64,000 nucleotides of DNA from Bacteroidota bacterium. GTDB lineage: Bacteria > Bacteroidota > Bacteroidia > Chitinophagales > Chitinophagaceae. Position numbers and translations under genes: made by a program. Below are positions 27,054 to 36,919 of this stretch, piece by piece. Every line of letters starts with the position of its first letter. Within the stretch, counting starts at the first letter, position 1. The notes under the pieces were generated by a model. That model had not been told where the DNA came from, did no database searches, and saw nothing but the letters and a program-made list of their open reading frames with translations. The stretch covers positions 49,522 through 113,521 of the forward strand of contig JAFEAF010000012.1 of the NCBI GenBank assembly GCA_018266555.1, read 5' to 3'.

Positions 27054-27994
27054 TTTCCTTTTCCAAAATATTTAAGATCCCTGACTTCTTTTTCGCTGAG
27101 AAAACGCCATTTGCCTCTTTCCACATTTTTTTTCGTAAGCCCCGCAAACATAACTCTATCCAGATTTTTTACGTCATAGCCCAGGTGTTCAAAAATACGG
27201 CGAACAATGCGATTGCGGCCGCTATGAATTTCTATTCCGATCTGCGTTTTGTCTTTGCTGTCAGCATACGCCAATGAATCCACAGGAGCAATGCCATCTT
27301 CCAATACCACTCCTTTTAAGATGAGATCAAAATCATTTTTATCCAAAGGACGGTTTAATGTGATGTGATACACTTTTTTTATTTCATGACTTGGATGAGT
27401 AAGGCGTTGGGAAAGTTCGCCGTCATTGGTCAGTAGCAACACTCCCGAAGTGTTTCTATCCAATCTGCCGACAGGGTATACTCTTTCATTTGTTGCCCGA
27501 TGCACCAGGTCAATTACTGTTTTTCTTCCTTGCGGATCTTCTGTGGTGGTGATGTAATCTTTGGGCTTGTTCAGAAGGATATAAACAAGATTTTTTTCAG
27601 GAAATATTTTTTTACCATTCACTTTCACTTCATCTTTTAATGAAACCTTTCGACCCGGCTCGGTAACTAATTCTCCATTCACTTTCACTTTCTCCAATTT
27701 TATTATTTCAGCGGCATCCCTGCGGGAGCAAACCCCGCAATGAGCAATGAATTTGTTTAAGGGCATGAGACTCGTTTCCGATTGCTTGTTCCCGGTTGTT
27801 GGCTTATTACTGACTTGCCTGTTCGACAAGCCGGCTTCTAACTTCTTTTTTTCAAAAAATTCTTCCCGTTCTTTTTTCCATTGACGTTTTTCCTGTTTGA
27901 ATTGCTCTTTGATGGCTGCGTTACTTTTTTTTCGGGAAAATTGCTGGAAGTAATTTGACTTTCCGGGCTTGTGTGGAGACGATCTTTTTTTCAT
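27050..27994 (-). CDS. RsuA/RluB family pseudouridine synthase with S4 domain
   Basis: About 314 residues from the ATG at 27994 (MKKRSSPHKPGKSN); the frame is open further to 28054 but that extension is atypical. A long basic, low-complexity N-terminal region (about 1-85) precedes an S4 domain (MPLNKFIAHCGVCSRRDAAEII) and the catalytic domain with VGRLDRNTSGVLLLTNDGE and GRNRIVRRIFEHLGYDV. It modifies rRNA uridine, probably RluB-like in 23S rRNA. The basic N-terminal extension may help RNA binding. Confidence 0.9.
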   Translation of the reverse strand: MKKRSSPHKPGKSNYFQQFSRKKSNAAIKEQFKQEKRQWKKEREEFFEKKKLEAGLSNRQVSNKPTTGNKQSETSLMPLNKFIAHCGVCSRRDAAEIIKLEKVKVNGELVTEPGRKVSLKDEVKVNGKKIFPEKNLVYILLNKPKDYITTTEDPQGRKTVIDLVHRATNERVYPVGRLDRNTSGVLLLTNDGELSQRLTHPSHEIKKVYHITLNRPLDKNDFDLILKGVVLEDGIAPVDSLAYADSKDKTQIGIEIHSGRNRIVRRIFEHLGYDVKNLDRVMFAGLTKKNVERGKWRFLSEKEVRDLKYFGKGK

Positions 27995-28094
27995 TGTTTG
28001 ATTTGCTGTTTTACAACAGGAATTATATGTAAAGATACGGACAAAGAATACCATTAAATCAAGTACAAACTTCCTGGACTACAAATTACTTCCA

Positions 28095-29138
28095 CTATCC
28101 TTTATTGGCTAACTGTCCGCAGGCAGCATCAATGTCTTTTCCCCTACTTCGGCGAAGACGGGCATTTACCCGGTGCTTTTCTAAGTAATTAATAAAAGAC
28201 TGCGCTTTGGCTTCATCTGGTTTTTCAAATTTGGCAAAATCAATCGGGTTGTATTCAATGATATTTACCAGATCAGCCGGAACCTGCCGGTAAATTTTTA
28301 TTAACTCTTCAGCATCTTTAAGTGAATCATTAAAATCTTTAAAAAGAATATATTCAAAAGTAATTTCATTTTTTGTTTGTTTATAAAAATAATTCAGCGC
28401 TTCAATGAGCGCCTGAATATTATTGGTGTCATTGATGGGCATGATCTCATGCCTCTTTTTATCATTAGCAGCATGAAGAGATAATGCCAGTTTGAATTTC
28501 ACTTTGTCATCACCCAACTGTTTTATTTGTTTGGCCACACCTGCGGTTGAAACAGTGATACGCCTCGGGCTCATTCCTAATCCATCGGGAGAGGTGATAC
28601 GTTCAATGGATTTTAAAACATTTTTATAATTCAGCAAAGGTTCTCCCATGCCCATAAAAACAATATTGCTGATCTTTTTTCCATGAGCTTTTTCTGATTG
28701 CTGATTGATAATACCAACTTCATCATAAATTTCATCAAACAAAAGGTTGCGTTCTCTTTCCATATAACCTGTTGCACAAAATTTACAACTTAATGAACAA
28801 CCTATTTGTGAAGAGACACAAGCCGTAAGCGTAGTTGTGCCGGGAATTAAAACACCTTCAACCAGGTGACTATCAAAAGTTTTAAACCGGAATTTCATTG
28901 TTCCATCTGAGGAATGTTGAATCATATCAACAATTAACCCCGGAAATATAAAATCATCTTTCAGTCGTTGACGAAGCTCTTTACTCAGGTTGGTCATATC
29001 ATCGAAACGCTGCACCGGTTTCAGCCACAACCACTCGTGTACTTGGTTAGCCCGGAATTTCTTTTCGCCGAGATTTTCAAAGTATTGTTCAATCTCATTT
29101 AAGCTTAAATGCCTGATATTTTTTTTCTCCTGTTTCAT
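28095..29138 (-). CDS. rlmN: 23S rRNA/tRNA adenine-C2 methyltransferase RlmN
   Basis: 347 residues. The radical-SAM motif GCSLSCKFCATGYM provides the CxxxCxxC cluster, with FMGMGEPLLNYKNV and an N-terminal accessory domain (LSLNEIEQYFENLGEKKFRANQVHEWL). The C-terminal SRGKDIDAACGQL carries the methyl-carrying Cys. It methylates A2503 of 23S rRNA and A37 of some tRNAs. A near-leaderless consensus promoter precedes it. Confidence 0.96.
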   Translation of the reverse strand: MKQEKKNIRHLSLNEIEQYFENLGEKKFRANQVHEWLWLKPVQRFDDMTNLSKELRQRLKDDFIFPGLIVDMIQHSSDGTMKFRFKTFDSHLVEGVLIPGTTTLTACVSSQIGCSLSCKFCATGYMERERNLLFDEIYDEVGIINQQSEKAHGKKISNIVFMGMGEPLLNYKNVLKSIERITSPDGLGMSPRRITVSTAGVAKQIKQLGDDKVKFKLALSLHAANDKKRHEIMPINDTNNIQALIEALNYFYKQTKNEITFEYILFKDFNDSLKDAEELIKIYRQVPADLVNIIEYNPIDFAKFEKPDEAKAQSFINYLEKHRVNARLRRSRGKDIDAACGQLANKG

Positions 29139-29145
29139 CCGGCTG

Positions 29146-29176
29146 CAAAGATACTTTGTAACAGTTAGAGGATCAA
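29146..29176 (-). promoter_or_regulatory. Candidate promoter of rlmN
   Basis: On the minus strand, TTG (29176-29174), a 20-base spacer and TATCTTTG (29153-29146), an exact -7 match. The rlmN ATG is only 7 bases past the -7 box, so the mRNA would be almost leaderless. Confidence 0.55.
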
Positions 29177-29220
29177 TAATAATTGGTTCAGCTTATCTTG
29201 CAGGTACTTTTTTAATAAAT

Positions 29221-30420
29221 ATGAAAACAGCTTTTGTAATAGATGCTATCAGGACGCCGGTTGGTAAATATGGCGGCGCTTTGTCTTGTGTCAGGCCAGA
29301 TGATCTGTTAGCTCATGTCATCAAAGAATTATTAAAAAGAAATCCATCTATTGATGTGAATGTAATTGAAGATGTAATTGCCGGCGATGCTAACCAGGCG
29401 GGGGAAGATAATCGAAATGTAGCGAGGATGGCTGCATTATTAGCCGGATTGCCGGTAACAGTAGCCGGAAACACCGTGAACCGTTTATGTGCATCCGGTT
29501 TGCAGGCCATCATGGATGCAGCAAGGCAAATTATGTGTGGCGACGCAGAAATAATTATTGCAGGCGGGGTAGAAAGTATGTCAAGAGCGCCTTATGTAAT
29601 GCCGAAACCTTCTTCAGCATTTCAACGTACCCCTGAAATTTATGATACTACTTTGGGTTGGCGATTCATCAACAAAAAATTAGCTGAGGCGTATTATCCT
29701 TTCAGTATGGGTGAAACAGCAGAGAATGTAGCAAAACAATGGAAGATTTCACGACAAGAGCAGGATGAATTTGCATTATCATCGCAACAAAAATATTTCG
29801 AAGCATTAAGTAAAGGAAAATGGAACAATGAGATAGCGCCGGTGGAAATTGGTTTGGGAAAAGAAGGAAAGAATTTTTTTGATACCGATGAACATCCAAG
29901 AAAGACTTCTTTAGAACAACTCTCAGCATTGAAACCTGCATTTGCAAAAGATGGAACGGTAACTGCTGGAAATTCTTCGGGTATTAATGATGGAGCGGCA
30001 GCTATGATATTGGCAAGTGAAAATACCGTGAAGAAATTTAATTTAAAGCCAATTGCAAGAATTAAATCAATGGCTGTAGCAGGTGTAGATCCTTCAATTA
30101 TGGGAATGGGCCCGGTACCGGCTACGCACAAGGCATTGCAAAGAGCCGGTTTGAAAATTACTGATCTTGATTTGATTGAATTGAATGAAGCCTTCGCATC
30201 ACAATCTCTTGCCTGCATTCATGATCTGAACCTTGATAGTAGTAAAGTAAATGTAAATGGCGGAGCTATTGCTATCGGGCATCCGTTGGGTTGCAGCGGA
30301 ACAAGGATTTCCACTACACTCCTGCACGAAATGAAAAGGAGAAATTCAAAGTATGGATTGGGTACTATGTGTGTAGGGGTAGGGCAGGGCGCATCGGTCA
30401 TCTATGAATATATACAATAG
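29221..30420 (+). CDS. pcaF: Thiolase, probably 3-oxoadipyl-CoA thiolase (PcaF type)
   Basis: 399 residues from the ATG at 29221; the frame is open upstream but only from 29221 does it match thiolases. Catalytic Cys90 (TVNRLCASGLQ), a C-terminal NGGAIAIGHPLGCSGTRI with the active His and second Cys. RTPVGKYGGALS, ANQAGEDNRNVARMA and YDTTLGWRFINKK are features shared with PcaF/PaaJ thiolases of aromatic degradation. A general acetyl-CoA acyltransferase is the alternative. No other aromatic-degradation genes lie nearby. Confidence 0.85.
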   Translation: MKTAFVIDAIRTPVGKYGGALSCVRPDDLLAHVIKELLKRNPSIDVNVIEDVIAGDANQAGEDNRNVARMAALLAGLPVTVAGNTVNRLCASGLQAIMDAARQIMCGDAEIIIAGGVESMSRAPYVMPKPSSAFQRTPEIYDTTLGWRFINKKLAEAYYPFSMGETAENVAKQWKISRQEQDEFALSSQQKYFEALSKGKWNNEIAPVEIGLGKEGKNFFDTDEHPRKTSLEQLSALKPAFAKDGTVTAGNSSGINDGAAAMILASENTVKKFNLKPIARIKSMAVAGVDPSIMGMGPVPATHKALQRAGLKITDLDLIELNEAFASQSLACIHDLNLDSSKVNVNGGAIAIGHPLGCSGTRISTTLLHEMKRRNSKYGLGTMCVGVGQGASVIYEYIQ

Positions 30421-30441
30421 CAGGTTTGGCAGTAATTTTTT

Positions 30442-31635
30442 CTATAGCCTGTAAAGCATTTTTTTCACCAGCCTGTAATTAGCAATAAAGGAAAGTAGAA
30501 ATAATATCAATGCAATCCCTACGATATTTATACTTATGAGCGGGGTTAATTCATGATGGTCATACATTGCAAAATGATAAAAACAATATTGAAGAACTTG
30601 TGTGATGAGTAATGCAACAACAAATATAATTAAATAAACCGGCAGCATTTGCATGGTGATTCGCTGCCCCAGCCATTTGGGAGAGTAGCCTATTGCAAGA
30701 AGCGTCTGCAGGTTCTCTTTGCTTTTTGCAATCACTAAACGGAGGTAAAATGAAAATAAAAGAAAAGCGAGAATCACTACCATCAACCCGAATAAGCCTA
30801 ACCCGCCGAAAATTCCATTTAATACCTGCTTAGCTCTTCCGAATCTTGTTTTTTCCTTATTTACTTCATATCCTTTTTGATCTAAGTATTTCAGCAATGC
30901 AGGATCGTTAGCATCTTTTGTTTTTATGTATAGTCTTGAATAGTGTGTTGCTTTTTGCCCGCCGAATTTTTGATTAGCCCATTCTATAAACGACAACGGT
31001 GCCAAAGTGGAATTGATCCGATCCGTGAATGCAATAATTTTTCCACTAAAATTCTGTGTAGCTCCTCCTTCACCATAACAAGTAATCACAATAGGAATTC
31101 CAGAAGCTGTCTCACGGGAAATTTGAGAATATCCATAAGCAGGTGCAAAGACATTAAAAACTTCTAAAAAATCAGATGATACTATAATTGGGATTTCCAT
31201 TTTTCCTTCATGCCATTCAAAATCGGGTGGTAATGTATCCAGGAAATCCGGGCGAATGGATTCAAGAAACAGATCCGTTTTGAAAGGAAGAATAGTCCCG
31301 CCGCTCAATTCGAGTTTAAAATCAGTAGCAACCAGCGGCGCCATATCATCAATGAACGGTTTGGATTTGAGGTCAGCAATATCTGATTGCGCAAAAAGAT
31401 TTTTTTCCGGCTGCCCCATCGTTTCGTTCGTCACTTTTTTTGTCAAAGCGATATAATCATACCCATTTTTACGGGCTGATTTTCCTTTCAACAATTGCTG
31501 GATATTGATGAACATTTGTATGGAGCAAAGAAGCAACAGCACACCGGTTCCCATTCCAATAAAAGAAAACCATCGGGAAAATTTTCCGGTGCCTGTTTGC
31601 AGTAATGGTTTTATAATTTTAAAAGATACACTCAT
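30442..31635 (-). CDS. ABC transporter permease (FtsX/MacB-like)
   Basis: About 397 residues from the ATG at 31635 (MSVSFKIIKPLLQTG), chosen because it follows the ATPase stop by 4 bases and gives a normal N-terminus. One N-terminal helix, a large extracytoplasmic domain (about 50-265) and three C-terminal helices with an FtsX-type core. With the upstream ATPase it forms a MacB/LolCDE-type complex, which usually moves lipoproteins, peptides or drugs or transmits mechanical signals. The substrate is unknown; the neighbouring lipoprotein gene is a hint. Confidence 0.85.
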   Translation of the reverse strand: MSVSFKIIKPLLQTGTGKFSRWFSFIGMGTGVLLLLCSIQMFINIQQLLKGKSARKNGYDYIALTKKVTNETMGQPEKNLFAQSDIADLKSKPFIDDMAPLVATDFKLELSGGTILPFKTDLFLESIRPDFLDTLPPDFEWHEGKMEIPIIVSSDFLEVFNVFAPAYGYSQISRETASGIPIVITCYGEGGATQNFSGKIIAFTDRINSTLAPLSFIEWANQKFGGQKATHYSRLYIKTKDANDPALLKYLDQKGYEVNKEKTRFGRAKQVLNGIFGGLGLFGLMVVILAFLLFSFYLRLVIAKSKENLQTLLAIGYSPKWLGQRITMQMLPVYLIIFVVALLITQVLQYCFYHFAMYDHHELTPLISINIVGIALILFLLSFIANYRLVKKMLYRL

Positions 31636-31639
31636 GCTT

Positions 31640-32281
31640 TCATAAATGAAGTAACCGGGTGAATGAGAAATAGTCAACCCGTTTCAGGTTTGCAAAAATG
31701 ATGGCCGCTTCTCTGCTCCGGCTTTCTTCAATAATTAATTCCATTGCTTTTTGTGAATTGGCATCATCAAGATGGCTGAACGGTTCATCCATCAATAAAA
31801 AATCGAAAGGCTGCATCAGGGAGCGGATGATGCTGACCCGCTGCTGTTCCCCGTAGGAACAGGTTTCACATTTTGAATGCAGTTTATCTTCAATTCCCAA
31901 TCGCTTTGCCATTTCAGTAATTTTTTCAGTAGGGTGATAGGGATTCAGTTGCCTTTTGATTTCTAAATTTTCCCAAACCGTTTGTTTTGAAAAAAGACGC
32001 ATATCCTGGAAAATAATACTCATATTATCTTTTCTGCAAGCTGCAAATTCTTCAGGTGTGTAGTTGCTGATGTTCTTTCCGGTAAAAAAAATATCCCCTG
32101 AAAAATCCTTTCTGATACCATATATGAAATGAATGAAAGAAGTTTTGCCACTGCCCGAAGGAGCAATGATTTTTATAAATTCCCCTTTATTAAAAACAAG
32201 TTTCTTCCCCCATACATCAGAATTTTGGTTTTTGTTTTCTTCAAAATACAAGGGCAATACATTGCGAATATCCAGTTGCAT
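31640..32281 (-). CDS. ABC transporter ATP-binding protein
   Basis: 213 residues. Walker A APSGSGKTSFIH, Q-loop FQDMRLF, signature CSYGEQQRVSIIRSL and Walker B FDFLLMDEPFSHLDD. The signature is SYGEQ rather than LSGGQ, with a Cys just before it, a modest deviation. It resembles LolD/MacB ATPases. It pairs with the downstream permease and lies 56 bases after the DUF4836 gene. Confidence 0.9.
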   Translation of the reverse strand: MQLDIRNVLPLYFEENKNQNSDVWGKKLVFNKGEFIKIIAPSGSGKTSFIHFIYGIRKDFSGDIFFTGKNISNYTPEEFAACRKDNMSIIFQDMRLFSKQTVWENLEIKRQLNPYHPTEKITEMAKRLGIEDKLHSKCETCSYGEQQRVSIIRSLMQPFDFLLMDEPFSHLDDANSQKAMELIIEESRSREAAIIFANLKRVDYFSFTRLLHL

Positions 32282-32337
32282 GATGGGTAAAATTGTTCTT
32301 GAAAATTAAAAGGCAGTCATCTGATGGATTATGTATT

Positions 32338-34014
32338 TTATTCTACCGGGTTTGTTTTGATTTTTAATGAATTGTTCATACTCCTTTTTATATCCAAATG
32401 ATTTTTATAAGTAGCAGCCATCTGATCCAGATAAGAATTCAATTGTTTCAGGCTGTTTATATTTTTATTTACAAGATTTACGTCAAGAGAAAAGTTTAAT
32501 GCCCCGTCTGTAAAATCACCACCGGTCATTACCATGTCCTGCCACATATTTTTTGAAGTAGTGAGAGCGGCTGCTCTGCTGCTGTCTGTGTTTTTCCCCG
32601 CAAGATGGCTTATTATTTTTTGAAAGTCAATATAAGCGCCGAAAGGATGGCCGCTGATACGGTCCGCATAAGGAACTGTATTTGAATGGCCCGAAAAAAA
32701 TGCGGCAACATTGGCAGAATCTCCTGCTGCAAACCAATCATCCTTTACCCGGAAAGTATAATCTTTCAAATCATTTTCAAACATTCCTTCTTTTCCTTTT
32801 AGCAAATCCAGTAAACGATCGAAGTCTCCCTTATTATTAATAGCATTGGCAAAAATGAATTTTACTAAATTATTCCTGGGGATATTGTTCATGGGTTCTT
32901 TATCTTCTTCTGTATTCAACTTGCCTGATATTTTTGCTGCATTTTTTGTATCTATACCGGTTAATGCAAATAGCATTTGCCCTTTATTCGCATTGATGAT
33001 ATCATCTAAACTTAAATTTGATTTACCCAGGAAAAGATTGATTAAACCGTCCACGCCTATGGTTTTAAAGATATCTTTGATAGCTTCCGGTTTAAAATTA
33101 TTTACAAAAGCAACCATGACATCATTAGCCGGTAACCGGTTTATTAATGTCTCATCCATGCGCTTCGGCGGATATTTTTTCCATATTTTACTCATTTCTT
33201 CTCCCTGGTAATTTTTCCCATTCAGTGATATTTTCCCATTATCAAAATTGAGCGTCATTGCATATATGTTTCCTTCAAAGAGCGAACTCACTTTCATCAT
33301 AGACATCATTTGTCCCGTCATGTTTGTGGAGGAATAAATTTTTCCAATATCTATCCAGGCATGAATGTCTCCCGGCTGATTTATTAAAGAAGCAAAACGG
33401 CTATCCGTTCCCAGTGTTTGCGTATTGGAAAGGTTTATTATTTTTTCACCATAATTTTTCAGGCTGTCTGCGGTTACTGTTTTTTGATCCTGAGCGGGGC
33501 TTTCATTATCATACCTTCGATTCCACATCATATTCGGTGTGTTTGCCACAAACGCAAAACGTTCTTTGTTCCATATTACAGCGCTATTATCATCTTTAGT
33601 GATAAAAGAAAAAGACCCATCCCGGGATTGAGTGCCATCCGGAATTAACTTTTTGCAATGAGCAGCAAAAGCAGAGTCATTTTTAAGTTTACCGTTGACT
33701 ACGATATATGCACCGGTTGATCTCATCTTTAAAAAATAAACAAGATCAGATTTCAAATCTATCCCGTTGCTGGCAGGATCTGCCAGGAATTGCTGAGCTA
33801 AGCTATCATGATTTTCATTTTGAAATTTTTGAAACCAATTTGTAGCTTTTATATTATCCCAACTGAGTTTGGATGATAAGGATGCTGCATTAAAATGCAC
33901 AACCATTGCTGCGTCATCCGGGATCAGCAAACCAGTGCTGTCTTTTTTCTTACAGGAACTGATCACGGCCGAAAATGACGCAAAGAGAATAATGAATAAG
34001 ATATTTTTTTTCAT
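32338..34014 (-). CDS. DUF4836 family lipoprotein
   Basis: 558 residues. The signal peptide ends in a lipobox (SAVISSCKKK, lipidated Cys near residue 21), so it is an exported lipoprotein. The body starts LIPDDAAMVVHFNAASL, characteristic of DUF4836, a Bacteroidota family of unknown function with repeated checks of residual areas such as HAWIDIGKIY and FGAYIDFQKII. It lies between hisS and an ABC ATPase/permease pair on the same strand, so the three may work together in envelope transport. Confidence 0.82.
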   Translation of the reverse strand: MKKNILFIILFASFSAVISSCKKKDSTGLLIPDDAAMVVHFNAASLSSKLSWDNIKATNWFQKFQNENHDSLAQQFLADPASNGIDLKSDLVYFLKMRSTGAYIVVNGKLKNDSAFAAHCKKLIPDGTQSRDGSFSFITKDDNSAVIWNKERFAFVANTPNMMWNRRYDNESPAQDQKTVTADSLKNYGEKIINLSNTQTLGTDSRFASLINQPGDIHAWIDIGKIYSSTNMTGQMMSMMKVSSLFEGNIYAMTLNFDNGKISLNGKNYQGEEMSKIWKKYPPKRMDETLINRLPANDVMVAFVNNFKPEAIKDIFKTIGVDGLINLFLGKSNLSLDDIINANKGQMLFALTGIDTKNAAKISGKLNTEEDKEPMNNIPRNNLVKFIFANAINNKGDFDRLLDLLKGKEGMFENDLKDYTFRVKDDWFAAGDSANVAAFFSGHSNTVPYADRISGHPFGAYIDFQKIISHLAGKNTDSSRAAALTTSKNMWQDMVMTGGDFTDGALNFSLDVNLVNKNINSLKQLNSYLDQMAATYKNHLDIKRSMNNSLKIKTNPVE

Positions 34015-34032
34015 ACAGGGAATTATAACGTT

Positions 34033-35406
34033 TCAGGTAAATGAATAATTTAAAAGATCATTCCAGGAAATATCCTGCTGTTTCCCTTCTGCAAGGTTTT
34101 TGAGTTTGCAACTTTTGTTTTTTATTTCTTCTCCGCCAAGAATAACAACATAGGGAATATTTTTCTTTTCTGCGTATTTGAATTGTTTGTCAAATTTTGT
34201 TTTTTCATGATAGAGTTCGCAACGGATATTTTTTTGCCTGAGTTGTTGCATCAGGTCAAAAGAAACGTTGCTTTCAGCGTCCCCGAGATTAAAAAACAAC
34301 ACTTGTGTACTGACCTGTAAGCTTGCCGGAAAAAGGCTTAACTCTTCCATCACATCATAAATGCGGTCTACCCCGAAGGAAATTCCTACGCCGGGAATAT
34401 TGGGTACTCCGAATAGACCGGTGAGATCATCATACCTTCCACCACCGCCGATGCTGCCAATGGAAACATCTTTTGCCGTAGCTTCAAAAATGATCCCGGT
34501 ATAATAATTCAGCCCACGGGCAAGTGTGAAATCAAGAATGAGAGATGAATTTTGGGCTACGAGCCTGCAATTAGTGATCAGGTGTTCCAGTTCTTTAATT
34601 CCTTTTTCTCCGGTTACATTGTTTAGTAAAAGAGATTTTATTCCTGAAAGTTTTTCTTTATTGGTTCCGTAAATGGAAAGATAATTTTCAATTACAGATA
34701 GTTGAGCAGCAGAAAAATGTTTACGAACTAATTCCTCTTTCACTTTTTCCAAACCGATCTTATCCAACTTATCGATAGCAATAGCGATATCATTCATTTT
34801 TTCTGCTCCGCCACATAATTCTGCCAGCGCCGTCAGAATTTTCCTGTGATTGATCCGTAATTCATAATTTTTTATACCTAATTGACTAAACGCATCATTA
34901 TAGATATTTGCTAATTCTATTTCATTTAATAAGGAATCACTCCCAACCACATCCGCATCGCATTGATAAAATTCACGATAACGGCCTTTCTGCGGACGAT
35001 CTGCTCTCCATACCGGCTGAATCTGGTAACGCTTAAAAGGAAATATAAGTTGTGCATGATTCATTGCCACATACCGGGCAAAGGGAATAGTGAGATCATA
35101 TTTCAATGCTCTTTCTGTTATTCCTTTTGAATTCTTCCCTTGCAAAACTTTTTCAAATTCTTTTCGAGTCAGCTCTTCTTTTTCAGGATTAGCCAAACCG
35201 TTATTCAGAATTTTAAAAATCAATTTATCTCCCTCATCGCCATATTTTCCCATCAGTGTTTCGATGTTTTCCATTGCCGGAGTTTCCAAAGGTTGAAAAC
35301 CGTAGCGTTCAAATACATTCCGGATCGTGGAGAAAATATAATTTCGTTTACGGACGACATCCGGCCCGAAATCCCTGGTACCTGGTGGGAGAGTGGGTTT
35401 GGTCAT
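34033..35406 (-). CDS. hisS: Histidyl-tRNA synthetase
   Basis: 457 residues. Class II synthetase with motif 1 (GFQPLETPAMENIETL), motif 2 (RADRPQKGRYREFYQCDADVVG), the histidine-specific LARGLNYYTGIIFEA and GGGGRYDDLTGLFG, motif 3 (GVGISFGVDRIYDV), and a C-terminal anticodon-binding domain. It charges tRNA-His in the cytoplasm. It follows the phosphatase gene by 32 bases. Confidence 0.96.
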   Translation of the reverse strand: MTKPTLPPGTRDFGPDVVRKRNYIFSTIRNVFERYGFQPLETPAMENIETLMGKYGDEGDKLIFKILNNGLANPEKEELTRKEFEKVLQGKNSKGITERALKYDLTIPFARYVAMNHAQLIFPFKRYQIQPVWRADRPQKGRYREFYQCDADVVGSDSLLNEIELANIYNDAFSQLGIKNYELRINHRKILTALAELCGGAEKMNDIAIAIDKLDKIGLEKVKEELVRKHFSAAQLSVIENYLSIYGTNKEKLSGIKSLLLNNVTGEKGIKELEHLITNCRLVAQNSSLILDFTLARGLNYYTGIIFEATAKDVSIGSIGGGGRYDDLTGLFGVPNIPGVGISFGVDRIYDVMEELSLFPASLQVSTQVLFFNLGDAESNVSFDLMQQLRQKNIRCELYHEKTKFDKQFKYAEKKNIPYVVILGGEEIKNKSCKLKNLAEGKQQDISWNDLLNYSFT

Positions 35407-35438
35407 AAGAATTAAAAAATCAAATTGTTCGTATAAGG

Positions 35439-35948
35439 TTACAGTGAATTTTTAAATTTTGAAATATAATCTTTGTGTTGCACATTATATGTTGTCACAA
35501 ATCTTTCAATCACTTTTTCGCAGGCCTTATCAATCAGTTCAAATACTTTGTGATAATCCGGCTCGGTTCCTAAATAAGGATCGGGCACACTTCGGTTTTC
35601 CCCGGGATATAATTCATTCAGCAGTAAATCTACCTTAGTGGCATTCCATAATTCACAACTCATTGTTTTTACATCGTCATAATTGTTTTTATCCATTACA
35701 TAAATGAAATCAAAATACAACATGTCTTCTTTTTGAAACTGGCGGCACCGTTGCCCGCCAATATCAATACCATTTTTCGCTGCCACTTTTCTGCTTAACG
35801 TATGCGGCTGGCTTCCGATATGCCAGGAACCAGTTCCGGCACTTTCCACTTTCCATCTAAGTCCTGCTTTTTGTGCTTTGTGTTGCAAGATACCCTCAGC
35901 TAACGGGCTTCTGCAAATATTTCCGAGACAAACCATCAGGATTTTCAT
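35439..35948 (-). CDS. Low-molecular-weight protein-tyrosine phosphatase
   Basis: 169 residues. The P-loop C7-x5-R13 (VCLGNICRSPLAEG) and the general-acid DPYLG motif define LMW-PTPs. Such enzymes dephosphorylate tyrosine kinases involved in polysaccharide export, or arsenate in related reductases. No kinase is adjacent. It is the first gene of the minus-strand unit with hisS. Confidence 0.92.
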   Translation of the reverse strand: MKILMVCLGNICRSPLAEGILQHKAQKAGLRWKVESAGTGSWHIGSQPHTLSRKVAAKNGIDIGGQRCRQFQKEDMLYFDFIYVMDKNNYDDVKTMSCELWNATKVDLLLNELYPGENRSVPDPYLGTEPDYHKVFELIDKACEKVIERFVTTYNVQHKDYISKFKNSL

Positions 35949-36064
35949 GGCTGCAAAGGTCAGGTAAATTGAAGAATTATCGCTGAGTTGTAAATATTAT
36001 TTCTAGTTAAACGCAATCCTATGGAAACCTTGCAGATCAGCATCTAATTTTTAAAATAATTACC

Positions 36065-36883
36065 ATGACCAGCAAAGAAATTCTGCAGGCCAGCCTGCTC
36101 GATATCATGTTTGACAATCGTAATAAAGATTATGGCGCTTATACACTTCGCAGAAATTATAATCAAAGATTGCTGGGAGCGGTATGCAGCGCTTTGGCGG
36201 CGGTTGTTATACTTTTCATATTGGTGTCAATAGATAAAAAAGATCAGGTGGCCAGGCATAATATTTCCGAAAGAGATTCTGTAATGATCCGAAAAATTGA
36301 ACTGCCTGATGATAAGCCAAGGCAGCCGATACAACCAAAAGCAATGGCCAAGTCTTTGCCAAGGATAGCAACTATAACTAATATTAGCAAACTAGTGATT
36401 ACTGATGATTCTAAAGTAAAAGAAACAACGATACCGGATATAAAAGAATTAGGAAACAGTCAAATTTCAAATATAACTTCTCCAGGTATTCCATTTGATG
36501 GAGCACAAAAGATAATTGATACAAAAGAAACCGGCATAGGAAATTCAGGAACACAAAATGCAGAATCCGATTTTAAACCTGTTGAACAGCAACCAGAATT
36601 TCCGGGTGGGCAACAATCATTAATCAGGTTTTTAAAAAGAAATCTGAATATACCCGGCGACTTACAGGCGGGAGAATCAAAAACGGTGTATATACGATTT
36701 CTTGTAGGGACTGATGGATTGGTATCAGATTTGGAAATTGTGCAAACCGGTGGAAGTGAATTTGATCAGGAAGTAATACGGGTTTGTAAAAAAATGCCCC
36801 GGTGGATACCGGCATTTCAAAATGGTTCTAATGTCGCTATAATGTTCAAATTACCTATAACATTTATAGGCTTTGAACAATAA
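36065..36883 (+). CDS. TonB-like energy transducer (first copy)
   Basis: 272 residues. The cytoplasmic N-terminus (ILQASLLDIMFDNRNKDYGAY) is a close paralogue of the second TonB at 58576. One membrane helix (about 40-58), a linker with no long proline run, then a TonB_C domain (QPEFPGGQQSLIRFLKRNLNIP, QEVIRVCKKMPRWIPAFQNG). It would pass ExbB/ExbD energy to outer-membrane receptors. It is the first of four plus-strand genes ending with a TPR protein. Confidence 0.88.
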   Translation: MTSKEILQASLLDIMFDNRNKDYGAYTLRRNYNQRLLGAVCSALAAVVILFILVSIDKKDQVARHNISERDSVMIRKIELPDDKPRQPIQPKAMAKSLPRIATITNISKLVITDDSKVKETTIPDIKELGNSQISNITSPGIPFDGAQKIIDTKETGIGNSGTQNAESDFKPVEQQPEFPGGQQSLIRFLKRNLNIPGDLQAGESKTVYIRFLVGTDGLVSDLEIVQTGGSEFDQEVIRVCKKMPRWIPAFQNGSNVAIMFKLPITFIGFEQ

Positions 36884-36919
36884 AAATATCCTAAATTGCC
36901 GGCCTTGAAAAAGCAAAAA

